64,000 bases of DNA from Brucella pseudogrignonensis (GCF_032190615.1 NZ_JAVLAT010000001.1:1806501-1870500), one strand, 5' to 3'; shown: positions 27,963 to 37,308, counted from the first letter of the stretch. The notes: generated by a model not told the origin, from the sequence alone. Translations and numbers: made by a program.

Positions 27963-28319
27963 ATGTCAGATAATTTTACAATCGAATTTGAGCAAAATTA
28001 CCTCCAAATGAGCGCTTACGATTCTAAAAAAGTAACCGGCTATTTGAAAGAAAATGGAGTTGGTTTTTCGGGTAAAATAAACTTACTCACTCCAAACAGT
28101 GGAGGAGAGATTACTATTGACGATTCGGATAATATATTTTCATCTGATGATGGTACCTTTATATTTACTGTCAATTCTGCTTATGATGAAGTAAGCCATC
28201 ATTTCGGAAGCGGAATAAAGATAGTAGAGAAGAAGGTGTTGGCTATATATGTTGCTGATGGCGGTGGGGAGCATGCGAGGACTTCATTTATCGTTGGGAT
28301 AAAGCCACCACCGATTTAA
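27963..28319 (+). CDS. Small AT-rich orphan protein, function unknown
   Basis: 118 residues, acidic, without a signal peptide or membrane segment. The start is ATG 27963, four bases after AGAGG (MSDNFTIEFEQNYLQMS). The predicted make-up is beta-rich: alternating hydrophobic residues, GGEITIDDSDNIFSSDDGTFIFTV and a C-terminal KKVLAIYVADGGGEHARTSFIVGIK. AT-rich codons contrast with ribB and the deacetylase-like gene on either side. I recognise no family; a beta-sandwich binding or effector protein is only a guess. Confidence 0.55.
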   Translation: MSDNFTIEFEQNYLQMSAYDSKKVTGYLKENGVGFSGKINLLTPNSGGEITIDDSDNIFSSDDGTFIFTVNSAYDEVSHHFGSGIKIVEKKVLAIYVADGGGEHARTSFIVGIKPPPI

Positions 28320-28399
28320 CGGCGCACAACACCGCGTGATTTTCAGTCTTTGAGCTAACCATCATAGCCAGATTGTATTGCCGATGCTAAAGGTCGGCA

Positions 28400-29350
28400 A
28401 TGACAACACGGCTTTACTGGCATCCGACCTATCTAGAACATATCGTGCCGCCCGGACATCCCGAGCGGCCCGACCGTATTCGTGCTTTGATGAGCGAACT
28501 GGAAGGCCCGGATTTCTACCGTCTTGATCGGGTGCAAGCGCCAATGGCATCGCAAGACGCCATTCTGCTCGCGCATTCGGAAAGCTACATCGATGAGATC
28601 CGCAAGCAGATTCCCGATCCGGTTGATGACGAAGAAGCACCGCAACCAATCAACAAGCTTGGTGTCGACACTTATGTGAGTCCCAAAAGCTGGGAAGCAG
28701 CGCTTCTGGCAATTGGTGCGGCTACCACTGCGGTTGATGACGTGTTTTCGGGGCAGGCTGACAATGTCTTCGTCGCCTCGCGCCCGCCCGGGCATCATGC
28801 CGAACTGGCAACCGCCATGGGCTTTTGCCTGTTTAACAACGTCGCTATTGCCGCACGTCATGCGCAGCGCAATCATGGAGCGGAACGCATCGCGATTGTC
28901 GATTGGGACGTACATCACGGCAACGGTACACAGGATATTTTCCAAGACGATCCAAGCGTTTTGTTCTGCTCGACCCATCAGTTTCCGCTGTTTCCCGGCA
29001 CAGGCCGGAAAGATGAGGTGGGTGTGGGCAACATCGTCAATGCACCACTCTCGCCCAATACTGGCAGCCGCGAATTTCGCGAGGCATTTAATAGTCGTGT
29101 ATTGCCTGCTTTGGACAACTTCCAGCCAGATTTGATCCTTATTTCAGCTGGCTTCGACGCGCATTTCCGCGATCCTCTTTCCGAGATCAATCTCGATGAG
29201 GCGGATTTTGACTGGGCGACGGGCAAGCTCATGGAACGTGCAGAACGTTTCTGCAATCACCGTTTGGTGAGCGTGCTTGAAGGTGGATATGATCTTGAGG
29301 GCTTGTCGCAGTCCGCGTCTTCCCATATTACGCGGCTGTTGAAAGGATAA
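28400..29350 (+). CDS. Histone deacetylase superfamily protein (AcuC/AphA-like)
   Basis: Zinc hydrolase of the HDAC fold acting on acetylated lysine, polyamine or similar amides; the substrate is unknown. 316 residues. The metal site and catalytic residues are intact: RPPGHHAELATAMGFCLFNN (the His pair), IVDWDVHHGNGTQDIF and LILISAGFDAHFRDPL. AAGG lies ahead of the ATG. The stop is three bases before xseB, so the two genes are co-transcribed. Confidence 0.93.
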   Translation: MTTRLYWHPTYLEHIVPPGHPERPDRIRALMSELEGPDFYRLDRVQAPMASQDAILLAHSESYIDEIRKQIPDPVDDEEAPQPINKLGVDTYVSPKSWEAALLAIGAATTAVDDVFSGQADNVFVASRPPGHHAELATAMGFCLFNNVAIAARHAQRNHGAERIAIVDWDVHHGNGTQDIFQDDPSVLFCSTHQFPLFPGTGRKDEVGVGNIVNAPLSPNTGSREFREAFNSRVLPALDNFQPDLILISAGFDAHFRDPLSEINLDEADFDWATGKLMERAERFCNHRLVSVLEGGYDLEGLSQSASSHITRLLKG

Positions 29351-29353
29351 ACC

Positions 29354-29608
29354 ATGGTAACCGAACCGTCCAACACCGACATTGCAGTTATGAGCTTTGA
29401 GGACGCCTTGAAGCAGCTTGAGAAGATCGTCGATGCTCTGGAGCGGGGCGATGTGCCGCTTGAAGAATCGATCCGCATCTATGAGCGCGGCGAAGCGCTG
29501 AAGAAACATTGCGATACGCTGCTCAAATCTGCGGAAGACAAGGTCGAAAAGATTCGCGTTGGTCGCGATGGGCAGCCTGTGGGCACAGAACCGCTCGACG
29601 CGGAATAA
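29354..29608 (+). CDS. xseB: Exodeoxyribonuclease VII small subunit
   Basis: Small subunit of ExoVII, which degrades single-stranded DNA. 84 residues with the conserved helical core [41 protein letters not shown] (read in parts, residues 14-55). The large subunit gene is not in this window. It follows the deacetylase-like gene directly and ends at a terminator. Confidence 0.93.
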   Translation: MVTEPSNTDIAVMSFEDALKQLEKIVDALERGDVPLEESIRIYERGEALKKHCDTLLKSAEDKVEKIRVGRDGQPVGTEPLDAE

Positions 29609-29636
29609 GATCAGTTAAAAAATATCGAGATGTCAA

Positions 29637-29668
29637 AATAGCGGCTCTTTTGGAGCCGCTATCTCTTT
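29637..29668 (+). terminator. Intrinsic terminator after xseB
   Basis: ATAGCGGCTC / GAGCCGCTAT stem with a short T-rich loop, then CTCTTTG. It lies between convergent xseB and the porin gene. Confidence 0.8.
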
Positions 29669-29735
29669 GTGCCACTGCGATCTGACTGGAGGTCTCACGA
29701 TTGCAGCAGCCTCAATTTGTTGCATGCCATTCGGC

Positions 29736-30818
29736 TTAGAACGAGCGCTGGAAGCGAACCATGCCCTGAACAGCGTCTTTGCCCTTGAGGACCGAACGAT
29801 CATCGTTCCACTTGGTGTAGGACACTTCCGGCGTAATGGTGAAGCCCGGTACGATGGTGTAGGCAACGTTCATCGTGCCTGCAAAACGGCCAGCTTCTTC
29901 ATAGGCGGCCTGAATGTTGAAGGCTGTCTTCTTGTTGAACTTGTACTTCGCGCCGCCCCAGACAGCCCAATCGCCGCCCCATGTGCCATAGAAGCTGTCG
30001 ATCTGACGAACGCCAGCAATGTAGTGGTCGTCATTCGACTTGTAAGCGCCCTGTCCCCAGATCGAGAACTGTTCGGTTACGTTCACGTCGAGGCGAACCT
30101 TGCCCATCCACTTTTCATTGAGCGCGTCGTAAGCTGCAACACCAGCGATCGAACCCCAGCCCTGAGCATATTTCAGGCCACCGACAACATGCGGTGTGTA
30201 GTCGTCGATGGTGACGGAGCCGTTGGAATCGCCATTGCCACCCTGTTCAAGCGCGATGATCGCCGAGAAGCCATTGCCGCCCTTGAAAGTGTAGCTGATC
30301 GCGTTGGTGCGGGTGCCACCAGCGAGGATCACGTCGTCATTGATGACGTCGCCGAGGTAGCCGGTGAAGGTAACGAAAGCGGATTCATCAAGACCAACGC
30401 GCAGGCCGCCGAGCTGTATGTAGCCATAACGCAGAGTGCCGGTCGAGCCAGCATCGGCGCCATTCTGGTACTGGAAGCGGGCTTCAGTATAGGTCTTCAG
30501 TGTGCCGAGTTCGGTTTCCGAAGCGGTCGAGAAGCGGAGCGAGAAACGGGTCAGGTAGTCATAGGTGTCGCGATCACGAGCGCCAAGTGTCTTGGCATAG
30601 ACATTGTCGCCACCCTTGATGTCTGCACGAACGTAGCCGTGGATGCGCAGGCAGGTTTCGGTGCCTGGAATGTAGAAATAGCCAGCGCCGTATGCATCGC
30701 AAACGCGAACATATTCTACTGCTTCTGGCTCTGGTGCAACAATCGCGTCAGCAGCCTGTGCAACTGATACGAATGAAAATACTGCAGCCGAAGCGCAGAG
30801 AAAATGCTTAACCCTCAT
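29736..30818 (-). CDS. Outer-membrane porin (alphaproteobacterial Omp2 type)
   Basis: A 16-stranded general porin, 360 residues before processing. Signal peptide [22 protein letters not shown], then [44 protein letters not shown] with two Cys, as in Brucella Omp2b. It closes with the terminal Phe of outer-membrane proteins (VRFQRSF). GGAG stands seven bases before the ATG at 30818, which is better than the ATG at 30830. Only one porin gene is present here, unlike the inverted omp2a/omp2b pair of classical brucellae. Confidence 0.93.
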   Translation of the reverse strand: MRVKHFLCASAAVFSFVSVAQAADAIVAPEPEAVEYVRVCDAYGAGYFYIPGTETCLRIHGYVRADIKGGDNVYAKTLGARDRDTYDYLTRFSLRFSTASETELGTLKTYTEARFQYQNGADAGSTGTLRYGYIQLGGLRVGLDESAFVTFTGYLGDVINDDVILAGGTRTNAISYTFKGGNGFSAIIALEQGGNGDSNGSVTIDDYTPHVVGGLKYAQGWGSIAGVAAYDALNEKWMGKVRLDVNVTEQFSIWGQGAYKSNDDHYIAGVRQIDSFYGTWGGDWAVWGGAKYKFNKKTAFNIQAAYEEAGRFAGTMNVAYTIVPGFTITPEVSYTKWNDDRSVLKGKDAVQGMVRFQRSF

Positions 30819-31012
30819 AAGAAACTCCATAAGTGAGGTGTGACTGGAGCGCTTATAGAGGTGTTAAAAAAACAAACAATATCAATTACATGTCAGATTA
30901 GTGAAGTTTTAATGACTAGGCAACACTGTTCAATTTAAATATAGATCAATCAAATTTATCGCTTTTTGTTGCATTTGTGCATCACTATATTTGGAGCGAC
31001 GCTTTGGCGAGT

Positions 31013-31537
31013 TTAATGGATCATGTTTTTGATGTGAATGACATAAGGCGCAAGCACACCACTCAGAAGATAGGGGCCGAGCCCCCAAACGAGCGTCCAG
31101 CCAAAAGCGCCGACAATATTTGCGGCCATAAAATGCAGCGGCGGCATTTTCATTGAACCGGCGATAATGCCGTTCAACTGTCGTAACAGTACAACGAAGC
31201 GCGCAGTGGCAACGACATAGATGCCTTTTGTTTCGAACATTTTCTCAAATTGTTCGAGCCGCTCCGGTGTGAGTTTCACGCGATGACCATATTTCAAGAT
31301 CAATGCGCGGCCGCCATAACGCCCGATGATGTAGCCGGTCGTATCTCCTAGAACGGCTCCGATAAACACAGCAATCAGCACGTGCTCTATGTTCAATGTG
31401 CCATTCAGCGCAAGCAGAGAACATGCGATCAAAGCACTTTCACCGGGAAGCGGCGCACCAAAGGATTCAAAATACACGATAACCAATATAGCAAAGGCAC
31501 CATAGGCTGCGATGTAGTGATCAATGAAACCCATCAA
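31013..31537 (-). CDS. DedA family membrane protein
   Basis: Inner-membrane protein of the DedA/VTT family, associated with lipid-carrier flipping and envelope homeostasis. 174 residues, at the short end for the family. Characteristic stretches: FESFGAPLPGESALIACSLLA (near 24), GAVLGDTTGYIIGRYGG, and RFVVLLRQLNGIIAGSMKMP with the conserved Arg. About four hydrophobic segments. It has its own upstream region and is separated from glsB by a terminator. Confidence 0.88.
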   Translation of the reverse strand: MMGFIDHYIAAYGAFAILVIVYFESFGAPLPGESALIACSLLALNGTLNIEHVLIAVFIGAVLGDTTGYIIGRYGGRALILKYGHRVKLTPERLEQFEKMFETKGIYVVATARFVVLLRQLNGIIAGSMKMPPLHFMAANIVGAFGWTLVWGLGPYLLSGVLAPYVIHIKNMIH

Positions 31538-31563
31538 CTGTCGGCGCTTTCGTTAATAATGTA

Positions 31564-31593
31564 ATAAAAAGGCTCCGGCGCAAACCGGAGCCA
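31564..31593 (-). terminator. Intrinsic terminator after the GlsB-like gene
   Basis: GGCTCCGG / CCGGAGCC stem with a 6-base loop; on the minus strand it is followed by TTTTTATTAC. Confidence 0.88.
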
Positions 31594-31612
31594 TAGCACT
31601 ATAACGTGTTTT

Positions 31613-31876
31613 TCAGCCGATGGAACGCTTGCCTGTGATCTTGTGATAGGCCCACAGGACAAGGATCGATCCGATAATAGCAATGATCAGGCTGATGGGG
31701 TCGAATGCGCCAGTGACACCGCGACCAAACAGTGTTGAAGAAAGAACGCCGCCAACGATGGCCCCGACAATGCCCAATGCAATGTCGAAGAACAGTCCCT
31801 GACCGCTTTTATTGACGACTTTGCTGCCGATGAAGCCGGCGATCAAACCTAGAATAATCCAGCTTATTATAGACAT
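31613..31876 (-). CDS. GlsB/YeaQ/YmgE family stress-response membrane protein
   Basis: 87 residues with three hydrophobic helices and Gly-rich packing (WIILGLIAGFIGSKVVNKSGQG; ALGIVGAIVGGVLSSTLFG). Family members are induced in general or acid stress; their molecular role is unclear. The terminal KITGKRSIG is cytoplasmic and basic. Monocistronic, ending in a strong terminator. Confidence 0.9.
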   Translation of the reverse strand: MSIISWIILGLIAGFIGSKVVNKSGQGLFFDIALGIVGAIVGGVLSSTLFGRGVTGAFDPISLIIAIIGSILVLWAYHKITGKRSIG

Positions 31877-32040
31877 CTAATATCTCCGATTGCGAAAATA
31901 AGGTTTTGCATCAGGCATTTAGAGAATTTTCACAATAGTTTCGATTTGGCAAGGTATAATGCTTGTGAAAGCTGAAAACTTATTTCACTTTAACTTATCG
32001 CGTGTGAAAAAAAACAGCGACCAACAGGGAGTATCGTGTG

Positions 32041-32607
32041 ATGGGAAGTTATGACGACAATTCCAAGAACTCGCCGATTCCCGGCGGCAGCCTTGCCAAG
32101 CCGGTTCTGATAGCGCTCGGCGCGCTGCTCGTTGGCAAGATGCTGAAAGGGCATAGCGACGAGCCTGAAAAACCTGCCTCGATTCCAGATCAATCTGCGC
32201 CACAACAGGCGGATAGCGGCGGCGGCTTGCTGGGCGGAATTTTGGGTGGCCTTGGTGGCCTGCTTGGTGGCGCCCTTGCAAGTGGTAGTGCGTCATCCGC
32301 ACCGGCAGTACCCGGTCCGCTAGGTGGCGGTCTGGGTGGCCTCCTCGATCAGCTCAAGCAGGCAGGTCTTGGCGATAAGGTCGATTCGTGGATCGGCCAG
32401 GGCGACAATCATCAGATTGAACCCGGCCAACTCGGCGATGCGCTTGGCAATAAAACATTGAGTGAAATTGCAGCTCATGCCGGTATTGACCAGCAGGAAC
32501 TGCTCAATCAGCTCTCACAGGTGCTGCCTGGTCTGGTGGATAAGCTGACCAGTAATGGGCAGGTGCCTGACACCAACGAATTGTCGCGCCTGTTGCACAA
32601 AAGGTAA
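32041..32607 (+). CDS. YidB/DUF937 family protein
   Basis: About 188 residues, function unknown. A hydrophobic stretch near residue 20 (KPVLIALGALLVGKML), then a Gly/Leu-rich segment (GGGLLGGILGGLGGLLGG), then the YidB domain with LGDALGNKTLSEIAAHAGIDQQELLNQLSQVLP. An AGGGAG box precedes both GTG 32038 and ATG 32041. The extreme C-terminus SRLLHKR is repeated 849 bases away as SRLLHNR, beyond an inserted AT-rich gene, so the present last codons may have been supplied by the insertion. Confidence 0.88.
   Translation: MGSYDDNSKNSPIPGGSLAKPVLIALGALLVGKMLKGHSDEPEKPASIPDQSAPQQADSGGGLLGGILGGLGGLLGGALASGSASSAPAVPGPLGGGLGGLLDQLKQAGLGDKVDSWIGQGDNHQIEPGQLGDALGNKTLSEIAAHAGIDQQELLNQLSQVLPGLVDKLTSNGQVPDTNELSRLLHKR
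32583..32600 (+). repeat. Left direct repeat bounding the AT-rich island
   Basis: GTCGCGCCTGTTGCACAA, inside the last codons of the yidB-like gene. The exact same 18 bases recur at 33432-33449. Confidence 0.9.
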
Positions 32608-32624
32608 CGTATAACCAGCTTCGA

Positions 32625-32662
32625 CCAATAACGCACTTGTATTGTTATAAATGCGTTATTGG
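32625..32662. terminator. Hairpin between the yidB-like gene and the orphan gene
   Basis: Perfect 11-bp arms CCAATAACGCA / TGCGTTATTGG. The right arm overlaps the last codons of the minus-strand orphan gene. There is no T-run, so termination is uncertain. Confidence 0.45.
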
Positions 32663-33295
32663 CGGGCTTATAATTATAGGATTTAGTTTATTAACCCGGC
32701 AGCATGTGTAATATATATCCGTATAAATATGGTTTGTTTTGGATATGGTTTTTAATAATTCATTAAAGTGAGTTTTAATATGATCAGGTATTGTTATTAT
32801 GTCATAATATTCATTCGGTAAAATACCATCCGTGTATTTGTCTTTTGTTAATGAATAGTTTATTATTTTCTCATGCTCACCAATTGTTTCATAAATATTA
32901 AAATCTTCTGCTAAGATATTTTTTAATGTATTGCGAACGCTAAGGCCCCCTTCACGTGTGAAAAAATGAACTCTTATATTGGAAGGCAATTCGATTTTCC
33001 CGGACCCAGGAAAAATTCCATAGCGGCGGGGGGTGTAGCCTCCGTGGCCTGTTAATATGGCCTTTGTTGCCGATCCCCCTTTTTTTGACTTTATGATAAT
33101 ATCTTTGTAAATTTTTTTTTCATATTCATCATTATTTACATGATGGTTTTTATTGGAAAATGAATTATTGAAAGATGTGTGTTCTTTGAATTCGTTATTT
33201 TTTTTAAATTTTTTATTTAAATTAATTTCTGAAATAGGTTCGTCTATTATAAATCGTTCTTCTATATTAATGGAATGAAGCGTTGATTCTTCCAT
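32645..33295 (-). CDS. AT-rich orphan protein with a Stv-adhesin-like GHGG...C module
   Basis: 216 residues with strongly AT-rich codons and an Asn/Lys-rich N-terminus (1-65). The folded part resembles the putative Stv adhesin domain as I remember it: ILTGHGGYTPRRYG (Gly-His-Gly at 83-85), then IRVHFFTREGGLSVRNTL (107-124), and near the end IYYTCCRVN (Cys198, Cys199). A His-Gly followed much later by a Cys after a hydrophobic strand is also the layout of caspase-like folds. No signal peptide. It sits alone between direct repeats derived from the yidB-like gene end. Confidence 0.65.
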   Translation of the reverse strand: MEESTLHSINIEERFIIDEPISEINLNKKFKKNNEFKEHTSFNNSFSNKNHHVNNDEYEKKIYKDIIIKSKKGGSATKAILTGHGGYTPRRYGIFPGSGKIELPSNIRVHFFTREGGLSVRNTLKNILAEDFNIYETIGEHEKIINYSLTKDKYTDGILPNEYYDIITIPDHIKTHFNELLKTISKTNHIYTDIYYTCCRVNKLNPIIISPPITHL

Positions 33296-33431
33296 TTTAT
33301 TTATATCCCGTATAATTTTTTATATAAAAGCTAATGTTTTAAACATATATATTCACATGTTGGTAGACAGAGAAACTGTTACAATTCCATTCTTGTGCTT
33401 TTAGTTCGAAGAGCGTTAGTGCTGCCGAAGC

Positions 33432-33449
33432 GTCGCGCCTGTTGCACAA
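33432..33449 (+). repeat. Right direct repeat bounding the AT-rich island
   Basis: Second copy of GTCGCGCCTGTTGCACAA, read on as SRLLHNR-stop (AAT CGC TGA) instead of SRLLHKR-stop (AAA AGG TAA). It is followed by what looks like the original terminator of the yidB-like gene. Confidence 0.9.
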
Positions 33450-33482
33450 TCGCTGACACAGCTCTATTTTTGTAAAGATCAC

Positions 33483-33516
33483 GCGCCGGCAAACGGCTTG
33501 CCGGTGCGCTTTTATT
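33483..33516 (+). terminator. Probable ancestral terminator of the yidB-like gene
   Basis: GCGCCGGCAA / TTGCCGGTGC stem (one G-T pair), 5-base loop, then GCTTTTATTT. It is now separated from its gene by the 0.85-kb island. Confidence 0.75.
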
Positions 33517-33529
33517 TGGTGGCTGTCCG

Positions 33530-34450
33530 ATGAGCTTCTTTCCCTGTCCTGACCCGGTGCTTGGTGACAAGACATCGGTTGATGCAATCGAAACGCTTGT
33601 CATTCCGCGCACCAGCGATATTGGCGGGCTGGAAGTGCGTCGTGCTTTACCCACTGTGAAGCGACGGCTTGTTGGGCCCTTTATTTTCTTTGATCGCATG
33701 GGACCAGCAGTGCTGAAAGATGGCGATGCGCTTGACGTGCGTCCGCATCCGCATATCGGTCTTTCGACTGTGACTTATCTGTTCGATGGTCATATCCGCC
33801 ATCGTGACAGCCTCGGCACGGAAATGGTGATCAAGCCGGGCGATGTGAACCTCATGACGGCAGGTCGTGGCATTGTCCATTCCGAGCGTTCGCCTGAAGA
33901 AGAACGCAATGGTCCGCTGTCGATTTCCGGCGTGCAGACATGGCTGGCGCTGTCCGAGCAATTTGAAGAAATCGACCCGCATTTTTATCACACCAATGCG
34001 CCAGATCTGCCATTGATGGAAGATCGTGAATTTAACGGACGTTTGATCATCGGCTCCATGCATGGTGTTTCATCACCGGTCATCCAGCATGCCGAAACAC
34101 TTTATGCAGATATTGAAGTGCTGCCCGGCGGGCGCTTTCATATTCCGCCAACCACGGAAGAACGCGCGATTTATACGCTGCGTGGCAATGTCGGCATTGG
34201 TGGCGATGTGTTTCCGCCGGACCGTTTGCTGGCTTTCCGTCCGGGTGACGATATTGTCGTGCAGGCCGGGCCTGAGGGCGCGCATTTCATGCTGTTTGGC
34301 GGTGCGGCTCTTGGCTCGAAACGTTATGTCTGGTGGAATTTCGTGTCGTCTTCCAGAGAGCGCATTGAGCAGGCCAAGGAAGAATGGCGCACCGGACGTT
34401 TTGATATTGTTCCGGGTGATGAAGAAGAATTCATACCTTTGCCTGAATGA
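33530..34450 (+). CDS. Pirin family protein
   Basis: Bicupin iron protein, 306 residues; some pirins act as quercetinases or redox-linked regulators, and the role here is unknown. The metal-binding His set is in RPHPHIGLSTVTYLFDG and the Glu-bearing GRGIVHSERS of the N-terminal cupin (residues 60-125). The C-terminal pirin domain follows (PPTTEERAIYTLRGNV). GGTGG lies ahead of the ATG. It stands between the displaced terminator and repeat copy D. Confidence 0.92.
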   Translation: MSFFPCPDPVLGDKTSVDAIETLVIPRTSDIGGLEVRRALPTVKRRLVGPFIFFDRMGPAVLKDGDALDVRPHPHIGLSTVTYLFDGHIRHRDSLGTEMVIKPGDVNLMTAGRGIVHSERSPEEERNGPLSISGVQTWLALSEQFEEIDPHFYHTNAPDLPLMEDREFNGRLIIGSMHGVSSPVIQHAETLYADIEVLPGGRFHIPPTTEERAIYTLRGNVGIGGDVFPPDRLLAFRPGDDIVVQAGPEGAHFMLFGGAALGSKRYVWWNFVSSSRERIEQAKEEWRTGRFDIVPGDEEEFIPLPE

Positions 34451-34454
34451 TGGA

Positions 34455-34498
34455 GCATTTCCAGTAAAAGTGCGCAGCGGTTTTGCGTCGGATAATGC
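34455..34498 (+). repeat. Palindromic intergenic repeat, copy D
   Basis: Outer arms GCATT / AATGC with flanking TCC and GGA; inner AAAA / TTTT around GTGCGCAGCGG. It begins five bases after the pirin stop. Confidence 0.75.
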
Positions 34499-34626
34499 GA
34501 CAAAACAAAAAGTGGTCGCATATGACACGATGTCTCGCCATGTGCATGTGCGCTTTGGCAAGCTTGATCTGCACTGGCAGCTGCTATACCGACAAATAAA
34601 ATTCAAACCAGAAACAGGTTGTTTTC

Positions 34627-36543
34627 ATGTCCCGACCCATCACCCCTTTGCTCGACAAGGCACCGACACCGGAAGCCCTGCGCGCATTGCCGGAGCAGGA
34701 TTTGCCGAAGCTTGCGGAAGAACTGCGTGCCGAACTGGTGGATGCGGTCTCAACAACGGGCGGGCATCTTGGGGCTGGGTTGGGCGTGGTGGAACTGACC
34801 ATTGCGCTGCATCATGTCTTTGATACACCGCATGATCGCATCATTTGGGATGTGGGTCATCAGGCCTATCCGCACAAAATTCTGACCGGGCGCCGTGATC
34901 GTATCCGCACGTTGCGTCAGGAAAACGGGCTGTCCGGTTTCACCAAGCGCGCTGAAAGCGAATATGATCCCTTTGGCGCGGCACATTCTTCGACGTCGAT
35001 CTCTGCCGGTCTTGGCATGGCCGTCGCAGCCGACCTTTCGGGTGAAAAGCGCAATGTGATTGCAGTTATCGGTGATGGCTCCATGTCAGCCGGTATGGCC
35101 TATGAGGCGATGAACAATGCCGGTGCGCTTGATGCACGGCTGATCGTCATCCTCAACGACAACGACATGTCGATTGCGCCGCCAACGGGTGCGATGAGTG
35201 CTTACCTCGCGCGGCTCGTTTCTGGCAAAACCTATCGCAGCGTGCGTGAAGCCGCCAAGCAGGTTGCAAAGAAACTGCCGAAGTTCTTGCAGGACAAGGC
35301 GCGCAAATCGGAAGAATTTACCAGGGCCTTCTTTACGGGCGGTACGCTGTTTGAAGAGCTCGGCTTTTATTATGTCGGGCCGATCGACGGGCATAATCTT
35401 GATCATCTGTTGCCGGTTCTCAAAAATGTGCGCGATGCGCAGGAGGGCCCGGTGTTGATCCATGTGGTGACGCAAAAGGGCAAGGGCTATGCACCTGCGG
35501 AAGCTGCCGCCGATAAATATCACGGCGTCACCAAGTTTGATGTGATTACCGGCAAACAGTCCAAGCCACCGGCGAATGCACCGAGCTATACCAAGATTTT
35601 CGGCACCAGCCTTATTGAAGAAGCCCGTCACGATGACAAGATCGTGGCTGTGACAGCGGCGATGCCGACCGGCACCGGCCTAGATCTGTTTGGTGAAGTG
35701 TTTCCAAAGCGCACATTTGATGTCGGCATTGCCGAACAGCATGCCGTTACTTTTGCCGCTGGTCTTGCGTCCGAAGGCTATAAGCCGTTCTGTGCGATTT
35801 ATTCGACCTTTCTTCAGCGCGGCTATGATCAGGTTGTGCATGATGTGTCGATCCAGAACCTGCCCGTACGTTTCCCGATTGATCGCGCTGGTCTGGTGGG
35901 GGCCGATGGCCCAACCCATGCCGGTTCGTTCGATACCGGCTTCCTTGCAGCGCTTCCCGGTTTTGTGGTGATGGCCGCATCTGACGAAGCTGAACTGCGC
36001 CATATGGTGCGCACGGCTGCGGAATATAACGAAGGTCCGATCTCCTTCCGCTATCCGCGTGGTGATGGTGTCGGCGTGGAACTGCCAGAACGTGGCTCGG
36101 TGCTGGAAATCGGCAAGGGCCGTATTGTGCGCGAAGGCACCAAGGTCGCACTCCTGTCCTTTGGGACACGCTTGCAGGAATGTCTGGGTGCTGCCGATGA
36201 ATTGGCTGCAGCAGGTCTTTCGACAACGGTTGCCGATGCGCGTTTTGCCAAGCCGCTTGATCATGACCTGATCCGTCGTCTTGCGCGTGAGCATGAAGTG
36301 CTGGTAACCATTGAAGAAGGTGCGGCAGGTGGTTTCGCTGCTCATGTGCTGCAATTCCTTGCAACCGATGGACTGCTGGATCGCGGCCTGAAAGTGCGCG
36401 TGCTGACCCTGCCGGATAGCTATCAGGATCACGCCAAGCCGGAAGTCATGTATGCCAATGCAGGCCTCGATCGCGCTGGTATTGTGCGCATCGTCTTCGC
36501 GGCGCTTGGCCGTGAGGAAATCGCGGCACCGTTCCGCGCATAA
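34627..36543 (+). CDS. dxs: 1-deoxy-D-xylulose-5-phosphate synthase
   Basis: Thiamine-diphosphate enzyme opening the MEP isoprenoid pathway from pyruvate and glyceraldehyde 3-phosphate. 638 residues. Visible signatures: [33 protein letters not shown] with the ThDP-binding [14 protein letters not shown], then [15 protein letters not shown] and [16 protein letters not shown] of the transketolase centre. It supplies precursors for IspB and UbiA products. tlyA starts three bases after its stop. Confidence 0.97.
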   Translation: MSRPITPLLDKAPTPEALRALPEQDLPKLAEELRAELVDAVSTTGGHLGAGLGVVELTIALHHVFDTPHDRIIWDVGHQAYPHKILTGRRDRIRTLRQENGLSGFTKRAESEYDPFGAAHSSTSISAGLGMAVAADLSGEKRNVIAVIGDGSMSAGMAYEAMNNAGALDARLIVILNDNDMSIAPPTGAMSAYLARLVSGKTYRSVREAAKQVAKKLPKFLQDKARKSEEFTRAFFTGGTLFEELGFYYVGPIDGHNLDHLLPVLKNVRDAQEGPVLIHVVTQKGKGYAPAEAAADKYHGVTKFDVITGKQSKPPANAPSYTKIFGTSLIEEARHDDKIVAVTAAMPTGTGLDLFGEVFPKRTFDVGIAEQHAVTFAAGLASEGYKPFCAIYSTFLQRGYDQVVHDVSIQNLPVRFPIDRAGLVGADGPTHAGSFDTGFLAALPGFVVMAASDEAELRHMVRTAAEYNEGPISFRYPRGDGVGVELPERGSVLEIGKGRIVREGTKVALLSFGTRLQECLGAADELAAAGLSTTVADARFAKPLDHDLIRRLAREHEVLVTIEEGAAGGFAAHVLQFLATDGLLDRGLKVRVLTLPDSYQDHAKPEVMYANAGLDRAGIVRIVFAALGREEIAAPFRA

Positions 36544-36546
36544 GTG

Positions 36547-37308
36547 ATGAGCGAGCAATCACCCGATAACCGCCCGCGTCTAGACCAGTTGCTGGTTGAT
36601 CGCGGCCTGTTTGCCACGCGTTCGCGTGCGCGCGACGCAATCCAGCGCGGCACGGTGAAGGTTGATGGCAAGCCCATCACCAAGCCGGGGCAGAATGTTC
36701 TTCGCACAGCTGAACTGACTGTGGATGATCCCGCAAGTGCCTATGTCTCGCGCGGTGCTCTCAAACTGATTGCTGCGCTTGATCACTTCAATCTCAATGT
36801 GAACGGGCTGAATGCGCTTGATATTGGCGCATCGACTGGCGGCTTTACGCAGGTGCTGCTTGAGCGTGGAGCCAATCATGTCGTCGCTATCGATGTCGGA
36901 CACGATCAGCTGCATCCGACATTGCGCAATGATCTGCGTGTGACCAACAAGGAAGGCGTGAATGCGCGTGCGCTCGAATTCAGCCATCTCGACGGGCGCG
37001 ATATTGGTTGTGTTGTTTCGGATGTGAGTTTTATCTCGCTAAAACTCGCTCTGCCGCCGGCATTGGCGTTTGCGCAAAAAGATGCTATCTGCGCGCTTCT
37101 CGTAAAGCCGCAGTTTGAAGCCGGGCGCGAAGCCATCGGCAAAGGCGGCATTCTGCGTGACCCGCAAGACGGCGAACGCATTGCGGAAGAATTGAAAGCA
37201 TGGCTTGAGACGCAGCCCGGTTGGCGTGCGCTCGGCCTTTGCCCGTCACCCATTGAGGGCGGCGACGGCAATCGTGAATATCTCTTGGCAGGAAAGAAAG
37301 ATTTATGA
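36547..37308 (+). CDS. tlyA: TlyA-family rRNA methyltransferase / hemolysin-A-like protein
   Basis: 253-residue protein with an N-terminal S4 RNA-binding domain (RLDQLLVDRGLFATRSRARDAIQ...VKVDGK) and a FtsJ-like methyltransferase domain with the SAM motif LDIGASTGGFTQVLLERGA near residue 95. Relatives methylate 2'-O of rRNA nucleotides. GTG 36544 directly precedes the ATG chosen. dxs-tlyA are contiguous, and the stop overlaps the next start by four bases (ATGA). Confidence 0.92.
   Translation: MSEQSPDNRPRLDQLLVDRGLFATRSRARDAIQRGTVKVDGKPITKPGQNVLRTAELTVDDPASAYVSRGALKLIAALDHFNLNVNGLNALDIGASTGGFTQVLLERGANHVVAIDVGHDQLHPTLRNDLRVTNKEGVNARALEFSHLDGRDIGCVVSDVSFISLKLALPPALAFAQKDAICALLVKPQFEAGREAIGKGGILRDPQDGERIAEELKAWLETQPGWRALGLCPSPIEGGDGNREYLLAGKKDL

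Noticed and set aside
29667..30767. Long open frame of 366 codons on the plus strand
   Set aside because: It is antisense to the porin gene along its length; the porin has a signal peptide, terminal Phe and family motifs. The opposite frame is open only because of porin codon bias.
35680..36558. Open frame of 292 codons on the minus strand
   Set aside because: Antisense to dxs.
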